This document shows, piece after piece, positions 1-5,722 of a stretch of DNA of 7,701 nucleotides. The stretch comes from Candidatus Hydrogenedentota bacterium (lineage in GTDB: Bacteria > Hydrogenedentota > Hydrogenedentia > Hydrogenedentales > CAITNO01): NCBI GenBank assembly GCA_903822375.1, contig CAIJOU010000350.1, positions 1-7,701 of the forward strand. The letters run 5' to 3'. Each line of letters begins with the position of its first letter. The first letter of the stretch is position 1. A program made the position numbers and the translations under genes. The notes beneath the pieces were generated by a model. That model did no database searches. It was not told the origin of the DNA and worked only from the letters and a program-made list of their open reading frames with translations.

Positions 1-54
1 ACTCAAAAGCTCTTTCCAATGCTTCGCCAATTTGATACTCTTCTCACCAGACAT
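1..54 (-). CDS. Unidentified protein, N-terminal 18 codons only
   Basis: The minus strand opens at ATG 54-52 and reads MSGEKSIKLAKHWKELLS without a stop to the window edge. I chose this start because GGAGGAAA (68-61 on the minus strand) lies 6 nt upstream, a strong Shine-Dalgarno match. The other minus frame that is long here (3-221) runs into TGA at 5-3, while this one stays open. The visible residues are basic and probably helical, with no signal peptide. The family cannot be told from 18 residues. The start codon and part of the ribosome binding site lie inside a perfect inverted repeat (49-62/98-111), and a small ORF ends 49 nt upstream, so the gene may be under translational control. It is transcribed away from the multicopper oxidase. 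The existence of the gene is an inference from the ribosome binding site and the open frame. Confidence 0.5.
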   Translation of the reverse strand, partial: MSGEKSIKLAKHWKELLS

Positions 55-111
55 GATGTTTCCTCCATGGGGCCTGTCGCCCCGGGGTTGTTTGTCAGAA
101 ACATCATGTCT
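49..111 (-). promoter_or_regulatory. Perfect 14-bp inverted repeat over a start codon and RBS
   Basis: Positions 49-62 (AGACATGATGTTTC) and 98-111 (GAAACATCATGTCT) are exact reverse complements, separated by 35 nt. In a minus-strand transcript the 3' arm would hold the ATG at 54-52 and the GAAA end of its ribosome binding site, leaving GGAG in the loop. The 5' arm would hold the stop codon of the small upstream ORF. The loop has its own 5-bp GC stem (69-73/79-83). The arms are too far from any U-run to be an intrinsic terminator. Two readings are possible: an RNA hairpin that hides the start site, or a pair of half-sites for a DNA-binding regulator. The repeat is seen directly; its role is inferred. 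Confidence 0.6.
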
Positions 112-187
112 CTTTTTTGCAGAACTTGTGAAGCATAACCACTTTCTGACGTTTGCCGTCTCCCATCGGGTCCTGTAATCGTTGCAT
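104..187 (-). CDS. Small ORF of 27 codons, possible leader peptide
   Basis: On the minus strand an ATG at 187-185 follows GGAGGTG (201-195) with a 7-nt gap, one of the best ribosome binding sites in the window. The ORF starts MQRLQDPMGD, ends HKFCKKET and stops with TGA at 106-104. It is rich in Lys and Arg and has a single Cys near the end. I do not recognise it. The stop codon lies in the upstream arm of the 14-bp inverted repeat whose other arm holds the next gene's start. That is the layout expected of a leader peptide that controls a downstream start by translation, but it could also be an independent small protein or chance. An in-frame extension upstream to about 400 exists but has no comparable ribosome binding site. 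Confidence 0.35.
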   Translation of the reverse strand: MQRLQDPMGDGKRQKVVMLHKFCKKET

Positions 188-204
188 TGAGAAACACCTC
201 CCTC

Positions 205-673
205 TTTTCCCCTGCACCCAATGCTTCAAGGCTTGTGAGACTACTTCACATCCGTTCCGCATTCCCCGTGCATGGGCGCGTCCCCGCAAGTCATTGGTCA
301 AGCACCGCTTATGGCACATGGCCGCAAACGGCACGCGTCTTGCTTTGACAGGATACGGTTGAGAGACCCGAGGCATCCGGAAACAACATCCGGATAGCAC
401 AAGGATCTGTGATAGTCAATGAGATGTAGTGCTTCGGATGCCCTGTCAAGCGCAAAACTTCGCCAGGGGCGAATAGACGAGCGGGCGCGCGCAGAAGACT
501 CCGAAGCATGGCGTTGAGCGTTTGTGCAAGACACAGACTCAACATGCGCCTGCAAATTGCCCCGAGAGAGTGTGCGGCCGTAGAAGGAAACAATTCGATT
601 CTCTGCAAGTGTCCACCTGTGTGGCCGAGCAGTTGCACCGTCGAATCCAACGCAAGAGAAAGGGTATGGAACC
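205..673. other. Non-coding region between divergent genes, no recognisable gene
   Basis: About 470 bp with no supported gene on either strand; the open frames have no good ribosome binding site and no family resemblance. Visible structure: ATCCGG/CCGGAT arms at 375-380/390-395, with CATCCGG also repeated directly at 374 and 387; a longer-range pair GGCATCCG/CGGATGCC at 372-379/435-442; a tight hairpin TTCGCC-AGG-GGCGAA at 459-473; and a 7-bp hairpin with one G-U pair at 520-538. TTGACA at 345-350 has no -10 partner at a workable distance. The region probably carries promoters for both directions and a long 5' leader for the oxidase gene, but I cannot place a start site. No tRNA or known riboswitch pattern was recognised. 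Confidence 0.5.
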
Positions 674-3600
674 ATGAAGCACCGGCGTCTCGTAACCTGT
701 CTGGGTCTGGCGGTAGCCGTCCTCGTCTGGGGATTTGGTTACGGCCTCGCGCAAGCGCAAGCATCCGGACACCAATCAGCCATGTCGGAACTGGGCAGTG
801 GATCGTCACAGCCCCAGCAAAGCTCACTGACTGCAGGACCCGCGGCCGACCCAGATGCGATGACGCCGGATGCGATCCAGCAGACAGCGCTTCTGGAATC
901 GCAGAAGTCGGCGGCCCAGAGAAGGCACGAGGCCTACGAGCGCCTCCAGCTCATGCAGGAGGGGCAGCCGCCCTGCCTGGATGACACGGAGCCGATACCG
1001 CCGCCCCCGCCGCTTAGCGAGGGAGAGAAGGCCGTGCCGCTGACGCTTCCCACCGGCCAGAACCCGCTGGTGGACCTCAACCTGCCCAACTTCGCCTACA
1101 GCCCGAACATTCGGAAGTTCATCGACGTGCTGCCTGGTCTTGGCGCTCCCCTGGCGGGAAGCCTGACGGGGAACTACATTCCCGCTGCCGTGGCCGACAC
1201 CACGAGCTACCCGGGCACCGATTACTACGAAATCGCTTTGGTCTGCTACAGCCAGAAGATGAGTTCCGACCTCCCTGCGACCGACCTGCGCGGCTATGTG
1301 CAGATTGAAACGCCGGTCAATGCCGCCAAGAGCAAGCACGTTGCCCTGACGTATCCCGGCAGTGCTCCAATCCTCAACAATGGCATGCAGGTTTTTGCCG
1401 TCGATCCCCCCTCCTATCTTGGACCGGTGATCATTTCAAAGCGCGGCACCGCGACGCGCGTGAAGTTCACCAATTATCTGCCCCTGGGCGCGGCCGGCAA
1501 TCTCCCCGTTCCGGTCGACACCGGTGTCATGGGCGCGGGCATGGGCCCGGTGGCCATGCAGAACTACACGCAAAACCGGGCTGACCTGCACCTGCACGGC
1601 GGGCGGTCGCCCTGGATAAGCGATGGAACGACCCACCAGTGGGTGACCCCGGCGGGTGAGAACACCCCGTATCTCCGGGGTGTGAACGCGATCAACGTCC
1701 CCGACATGCCCGATCCGGGTGCGGGCTCGATGACCTATTACTGGACCAATGAACAGTCGGCCCGGCTGATGTTCTACCACGATCACGCCTACGGCATCAC
1801 GCGCCTGAACGTGTATTGCGGTGAGGCCGCAGGTTATCTTATAACCGATCAGGTTGAGGAAAACCTGATCGCCACGAAGGTGCTGCCGGACCCGCTTGGT
1901 GGCCTGTACCACTACGGCATTCCGCTGGTCATCCAGGACAAGAGCTTCGTCAACGATGCCACGACGCCTCCGAACGCGAGCTTCGCGGCGATGGGCGGAA
2001 CGCCCGCCGCGCTGACGGGCGCGGTCGATCCCCTCTGGTACACCTATGTGCCCGGCACCCACGGTGGCAACCTCTGGTTCCCGCACGAATACATGGTCAA
2101 CGAGAATATCTACGACCCGAGCGGCATCACCCAGATGGGCCGTTGGGATTACGGCCCCTGGATGAATCCGCCGATGGTCGTGAAAAACAATGTACTGCCC
2201 AGCCCGACCATCGTCCCCGAATCCTACCTGGACACACCCATCGTCAACGGCTGCGCCTATCCCACAGTCACACTGCCGCCGACGGCCTTCCGCTTCCGCA
2301 TCTTGAACGCGTGCAATGACCGCATGCTCAACCTGCAGCTGTACTATGCCGAGCCGCTGACCGTCCAGGTCACCAAGGGCGGCAGCGGCTACACCGCGCC
2401 GGTCGTTGCCTTCTCGGCACCCCCCGCAGGTGGCACCCAGGCGACCGGCACGGCCGTGATGGGCAAGGGCGTTGGCTCTATTGCGCTTACGAACGCCGGT
2501 TCGGGCTACACTATTGCCCCCACCGTCACCATCTCCCGCGCCGCTGGGGACAAGCACGGCAACGGCGCCGCCGCCACGGCGGTGCTGGGCGCCGGTGGCC
2601 AAGTCGCCGCGGTCGTGCTTACAAGCGCCGGCCAAGGCTATTCGCTGCCCCCGGTGATCACGCTTTCCGCCCCCGCGGGCAACGGCATTCAGGCCACCGC
2701 GACGGCGACACTGACCAATGTAATTACGAGTATCACCGTGACCAACCCGGGTTCGGGCTATACGTCCGCCCCGACCGTGACCATCGCGGACACCGCCCCC
2801 GGCGTCGGCACAGGCGCCACGGCGGCATGTTCGATGAACACAGAAGTCAAGATGGTTCCGGCGAGCCCCGACCCCGACTATCCGACGTGGCCGGTGGACG
2901 GCCGTCCGGGAGGCGTTCCCGACCCGACCACACAGGGTCCCCCGATGTACCAGATCGGAAACGAGGGCGGCTTCCTGGCGAATGTCAGAGTGGTTAATCC
3001 GCAGCCCGTGGATTACGACTACAACCGCAAAGACGTGACCTTCGGCGCTGTGACGAGCTGCTCACTGCAGATTCCGCCGGCGGTGCGTGCCGATGTGGTG
3101 GTGGACTTCTCCGGTGTCCCGGCCGGCTCCACGCTCATATTGTACAACGACAATCCGGCACCCATGCCGCTGTATGACATACGCAACGACCTCTTCACGG
3201 GATGCCCGGATCTGACCGCGATGGGTGGTGCGCCCACAACCGTGCCGGGATTCGGCCCCAACACCCGCACGATCATGCAGATCAACATTGCGGGAACGCC
3301 GACGGCACCGTTCAATTTGGCCGCCCTGCAGGCCGCCCTTCCGGCAGCCTTCAAAGCGGACCAGGATGCACCCGTGGTGCCCGAGTCTGCCTATAATGTA
3401 GCCTACGGCACGAACAATCCGGACATCTTTGCCAATCTCGCCACCGGCGATTCCATTAACGTGACGGGCAAGGCCCAGCCCGTCGCAAGCATCATGACCA
3501 CCCTGCCCGGCCTCAATTACCTGGTGCCGCCCATTGTCACCTTTGCGGGCGGCGGAGGCACGGGCGCCACGGCAGTGGCCACGCTGAACGGCGTTGCCGG

Positions 3601-5494
3601 CGTCACCCTGGTGACGGCAGGAAGCGGCTACACGACGGCTCCCGCAGTGACGTTTACCAACGCGGCAGGCGGCGCGGGAACGGGCGCAGCGGCAGTGGCG
3701 ACGATATCCGGCGGCGTCGTTACGGCCATCACGATCACGAATCCAGGTTCCAACTACCTTGTGGCCCCAACAGTGACTATTGCGGCCCCGGCAGCTGCGG
3801 GCGGCGTAGCGGCCACAGCCACGGCCAATGTCACGCTCAACTCCGTCGGCGCCATAACCCTGACCAATCCGGGCACGGGGTATCTTACCGCGCCCCAAGT
3901 GTTCCTGACGGCCGCACCGGGTGACAACGGCCAGGGTGCCGCGGCGGTGGCCATGCTAAACGGCGCGCTGGCACCGACCGGCAAGGGCATCAGCGAGGGC
4001 TTTGACCCTGAATATGGACGCATGTATGTAGTGCTCGGCTCGACCCCGAACCCGCTCACGCCAAACGTGGGTACCGGCCCGGTCATCGGCCTTGCGCGAT
4101 ACATGGACCCGCCCACTGAGATTCTGACGCCCGAAACCCCGGTCCTCTGGAAGATCACCCACATCGGTGTGGACTCGCACGCGCTGCACTTCCATCTGTT
4201 CGACGTGCAGGTGATCAACCGCGTGGACTGGGCCAACATCGTGAAGCCGCCTTATGAGGACGAACAAGGCTGGAAGGACACCATCCGGACCAACCCGTTC
4301 GAGGACATCTACATCGCTCTGCGCCCGACGGCCGCAGCGATGAGGCTGCCCTTCGGTATTCCCCAAAGCAACCGTCTGCTGGATGTGACGACGCCCGCGG
4401 GGTCCACGGTCAACTTCATGCCCGTGGCGCCGCCGATAGGCGTGCCCGCCGTGGCACAGCTCAGCAACGTGATGACCAACTTCGGCTGGGAGTACGTGTT
4501 CCACTGCCATCTGCTCGGCCACGAAGAGAACGACATGATGCGCCCGATGTGCTTCATGGTACCGAGCACGGCGCCCGCCGCGTCGACGGTGACGGTGCTG
4601 CAGGCCGCCACGTCGGCCTCCACGGCTGAAGCACAGATCAACTGGACGGACCCCACGCCGTACAACTACGTCACGCACCTTCCGCTGAGCACGCAAAACA
4701 ATCCGAGGAACGAGACGGGCTTCCTGGTCGAGAAGGCGACCGGCGCCGGCGGTGCTTTCGCCACGCTGGCCAACGTCCCGGCCAACACGACCACCATCTA
4801 CGACAGCAACGTGGTGGTGGGCACGACGTACCGGTACCGTGTGACGGCCTCCAACGCGGCGGGCAGCGCCGTGTCCAACGCGGCGTCCGTCACGATGGCG
4901 AGGCCGGTGGTGCCTGCGGCCCCGACGAACCTGGTTGTGGCGCAGACCGCCGCAACAACGGTCACGATGACGTGCCGTGACAACGCGACCAACGAGACCA
5001 GCTTCCTGCTCGAACGCGCCGACAACGGCGGTGCCTTTGCCCAGATCGCAACGCTTCCGCCGGCGACCGGCACGGGCACGACCATGACGTACGCGGACAC
5101 CTGGGTGGTGCCGGGCTCCAGCTATGTCTACCGCATAACCGCGGTAAGCGGTGTGCTGACGTCCGCAGCCGTCACCTCGACGGCGGTGGTGATAGTCCAG
5201 GCTCCGGCCGCGCCCACCAACCTGACGGCGACTGCTGTGGCAGGCGCCATCGGGCGGCAGGACACGGTCACGCTGAAATGGACGGACAATGCAACCAATG
5301 AGACGGCCTACCAGATTCAGCGCGCCACGAACGCGGCGTTCACGGCAGGCCTGAACACGACCACGGCTGCGGCCAATGCGGTAACGGCGTCGCAGAACGT
5401 GACGCGGCGCACAACCTTCTGGTACCGGGTCGCGGCGCTCAACGGGACCCTCCCGTCGGCGTACTCGAACGTGATCAGCATCACCACACCGTAG
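674..5494 (+). CDS. Giant secreted multicopper oxidase with GxGY repeat inserts and three C-terminal FN3 domains
   Basis: Multicopper oxidases remove electrons one at a time from a substrate at a type 1 copper and reduce O2 to water at a trinuclear cluster. This 1606-residue protein starts with a Sec signal peptide (KHRR, a hydrophobic stretch to about residue 26, then AQAQA), so it is exported. ATG 674 follows AAGGG by 9 nt. The ligand motifs are complete: HLHG (H306, H308), YHDH (H369, H371), HALHFHLF (H1169, H1172, H1174) and HCHLLGH..DM (H1277, C1278, H1279, H1283, M1288). YHDHAYGITRLNVY and HEENDMMRPM resemble CotA/bilirubin-oxidase-type enzymes, and the whole layout resembles OmpB-like enzymes of Geobacter (from memory). 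Order: signal; low-complexity region with a Pro run at 109-113; cupredoxin 1 (about 230-395); cupredoxin 2, interrupted by GxGY module 1 (563-720); GxGY module 2 (936-1097); cupredoxin 3 (about 1110-1297); FN3 domains (about 1300-1410, 1412-1509, 1510-1606). The distance from H371 to H1169 is 798 residues, against about 264 in CotA. Substrate is unknown; metals such as Mn(II) or Fe(II), or phenolics, are possible. The gene appears monocistronic, with its own terminator. Confidence 0.96.
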   Translation: MKHRRLVTCLGLAVAVLVWGFGYGLAQAQASGHQSAMSELGSGSSQPQQSSLTAGPAADPDAMTPDAIQQTALLESQKSAAQRRHEAYERLQLMQEGQPPCLDDTEPIPPPPPLSEGEKAVPLTLPTGQNPLVDLNLPNFAYSPNIRKFIDVLPGLGAPLAGSLTGNYIPAAVADTTSYPGTDYYEIALVCYSQKMSSDLPATDLRGYVQIETPVNAAKSKHVALTYPGSAPILNNGMQVFAVDPPSYLGPVIISKRGTATRVKFTNYLPLGAAGNLPVPVDTGVMGAGMGPVAMQNYTQNRADLHLHGGRSPWISDGTTHQWVTPAGENTPYLRGVNAINVPDMPDPGAGSMTYYWTNEQSARLMFYHDHAYGITRLNVYCGEAAGYLITDQVEENLIATKVLPDPLGGLYHYGIPLVIQDKSFVNDATTPPNASFAAMGGTPAALTGAVDPLWYTYVPGTHGGNLWFPHEYMVNENIYDPSGITQMGRWDYGPWMNPPMVVKNNVLPSPTIVPESYLDTPIVNGCAYPTVTLPPTAFRFRILNACNDRMLNLQLYYAEPLTVQVTKGGSGYTAPVVAFSAPPAGGTQATGTAVMGKGVGSIALTNAGSGYTIAPTVTISRAAGDKHGNGAAATAVLGAGGQVAAVVLTSAGQGYSLPPVITLSAPAGNGIQATATATLTNVITSITVTNPGSGYTSAPTVTIADTAPGVGTGATAACSMNTEVKMVPASPDPDYPTWPVDGRPGGVPDPTTQGPPMYQIGNEGGFLANVRVVNPQPVDYDYNRKDVTFGAVTSCSLQIPPAVRADVVVDFSGVPAGSTLILYNDNPAPMPLYDIRNDLFTGCPDLTAMGGAPTTVPGFGPNTRTIMQINIAGTPTAPFNLAALQAALPAAFKADQDAPVVPESAYNVAYGTNNPDIFANLATGDSINVTGKAQPVASIMTTLPGLNYLVPPIVTFAGGGGTGATAVATLNGVAGVTLVTAGSGYTTAPAVTFTNAAGGAGTGAAAVATISGGVVTAITITNPGSNYLVAPTVTIAAPAAAGGVAATATANVTLNSVGAITLTNPGTGYLTAPQVFLTAAPGDNGQGAAAVAMLNGALAPTGKGISEGFDPEYGRMYVVLGSTPNPLTPNVGTGPVIGLARYMDPPTEILTPETPVLWKITHIGVDSHALHFHLFDVQVINRVDWANIVKPPYEDEQGWKDTIRTNPFEDIYIALRPTAAAMRLPFGIPQSNRLLDVTTPAGSTVNFMPVAPPIGVPAVAQLSNVMTNFGWEYVFHCHLLGHEENDMMRPMCFMVPSTAPAASTVTVLQAATSASTAEAQINWTDPTPYNYVTHLPLSTQNNPRNETGFLVEKATGAGGAFATLANVPANTTTIYDSNVVVGTTYRYRVTASNAAGSAVSNAASVTMARPVVPAAPTNLVVAQTAATTVTMTCRDNATNETSFLLERADNGGAFAQIATLPPATGTGTTMTYADTWVVPGSSYVYRITAVSGVLTSAAVTSTAVVIVQAPAAPTNLTATAVAGAIGRQDTVTLKWTDNATNETAYQIQRATNAAFTAGLNTTTAAANAVTASQNVTRRTTFWYRVAALNGTLPSAYSNVISITTP
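2360..2833 (+). repeat. GxGY repeat module 1 (four units) inside the oxidase
   Basis: This codes for residues 563-720. Four units carry the core GSGY or GQGY at residues 570, 609, 653 and 693, a spacing of 39-44 residues. Each core is preceded by a beta-like stretch ending in T and G (IALTNAGSGY, ITVTNPGSGY) and followed by xAPxVTI, then a Gly/Ala/Thr-rich stretch such as GIQATATATL. The module falls between FRFRILNACNDRMLNLQLYY and TEVKMVPASPDPDYPTWP, both of which read as cupredoxin 2, so it is a loop insertion and not a domain linker. The DNA copies are well diverged, so this is a protein repeat and not recent tandem duplication. Similar GSGYTxAP repeats are familiar from phage tail and bacterial surface proteins (from memory). 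Confidence 0.85.
3479..3964 (+). repeat. GxGY repeat module 2 (four units) inside the oxidase
   Basis: This codes for residues 936-1097. Four units have the core at residues 946 (GLNY), 983 (GSGY), 1025 (GSNY) and 1067 (GTGY), a spacing of 37-42. The consensus matches module 1: hydrophobic strand, TNPGSGY, xAPxVTF or xAPTVTI, then GTGATAVATL-like Gly/Ala runs. It sits after the DSINVTGK segment and before EGFDPEYGRM, where cupredoxin 3 begins. It therefore lies in the connection between domains 2 and 3, unlike module 1. Two of its four cores have Asn in place of the second Gly, a difference from module 1. Confidence 0.85.
4571..5491 (+). other. Three tandem fibronectin type III domains at the oxidase C-terminus
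   Basis: Residues 1300-1606 hold three FN3-like beta sandwiches. Each has a proline-rich entry (APAAPTNL in the third, VVPAAPTNL in the second), a WTD or equivalent strand, an NET-containing loop (PRNETGF, ATNETSF, ATNETAY) and a tyrosine-corner-like YRYRV, YVYRI or FWYRV strand. Unit 1 has an extra loop of roughly 15 residues before its NET motif. Unit 2 has TCRD where unit 3 has KWTD, so it lacks the usual Trp. FN3 domains in secreted bacterial enzymes commonly act as spacers or bind polymers and cell surfaces. No sorting signal follows: the chain ends in VISITTP. Confidence 0.85.
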
Positions 5495-5524
5495 TCCTCC
5501 CTGACGGAGTCCGTTGAGTAAGAC

Positions 5525-5562
5525 GGTCCGGGGAGCGAGCAATCGCTCCCCGGACCCTTTTT
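5525..5562 (+). terminator. Intrinsic terminator of the oxidase gene
   Basis: A perfect 14-bp stem (5525-5538 with 5543-5556) closes a GCAA tetraloop of the stable GNRA class and is followed by TTTTT at 5558-5562. It begins 30 bp after the oxidase stop codon, so it should end that transcript. The stem is GC-rich. Confidence 0.95.
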
Positions 5563-5563
5563 A

Positions 5564-5612
5564 TGGGGAATGGGGAATTGGGAATTAAGAATTAGGAATT
5601 GGGAATGGGGGG
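5564..5612. repeat. Degenerate 7-bp tandem repeat, seven units
   Basis: Seven consecutive heptamers read TGGGGAA, TGGGGAA, TTGGGAA, TTAAGAA, TTAGGAA, TTGGGAA, TGGGGGG. The array starts one base after the terminator U-run. One strand is almost purely purine plus T, with no C. Similar GGGAATT runs occur between genes in many unrelated bacterial genomes (from memory). No function is evident. Slippage-prone spacer DNA is the simplest view. Confidence 0.85.
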
Positions 5613-5649
5613 CAGGGTGCGGTGGGGTATGATCGCGCAGTAACGGCAA

Positions 5650-5684
5650 AACGTTATACTCTGGGGAACTTCAGGGATAACGTT
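5650..5684. promoter_or_regulatory. 8-bp inverted repeat over a -10-like hexamer
   Basis: AACGTTAT at 5650-5657 and ATAACGTT at 5677-5684 are exact inverted arms with 19 nt between. The centre-to-centre distance of 27 bp is roughly two and a half helical turns. TATACT (5655-5660), a fair -10 match, overlaps the left arm; a second one, TATGAT, lies at 5628-5633. Neither has a convincing -35 hexamer. The repeat could be the operator of the gene starting at 5723, or a weak RNA hairpin in its leader. It is not a terminator, having no U-run. Confidence 0.35.
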
Positions 5685-5722
5685 CTGAAAAAGGCTGCAT
5701 TATCGGGAAAGGTTTAAGGGGC

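Noticed and set aside
3..221. 72-codon minus-strand frame overlapping the small ORF and the left-edge gene
   Set aside because: It has no good ribosome binding site of its own, and it overlaps two frames that do.
345..350. TTGACA as the -35 of an oxidase promoter
   Set aside because: No acceptable -10 hexamer occurs 15 to 19 bp downstream; the sequence there is CG-rich.
459..473. Hairpin TTCGCC-AGG-GGCGAA as a minus-strand terminator
   Set aside because: Only six base pairs, followed by GTTTTG and not a real U-run, and no minus-strand gene lies upstream to terminate.
508..984. 158-codon plus-strand frame across the oxidase start
   Set aside because: It overlaps the signal peptide and N-terminus of the oxidase in another frame and has no recognisable content.
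1436..2635. 399-codon open frame on the minus strand
   Set aside because: Antisense to conserved oxidase sequence including the copper motifs; composition is biased and no ribosome binding site or family is visible.
2360..3964. Possible CRISPR-like or recent tandem DNA repeats
   Set aside because: The periodicity is in the protein only. The DNA units are diverged, lack identical repeats and keep one reading frame throughout.
3956..5542. 528-codon open frame on the minus strand
   Set aside because: It lies wholly antisense to the oxidase, and its product is an Arg/His/Gly-rich string with no domain. It is the usual by-product of high GC third positions in the real gene.
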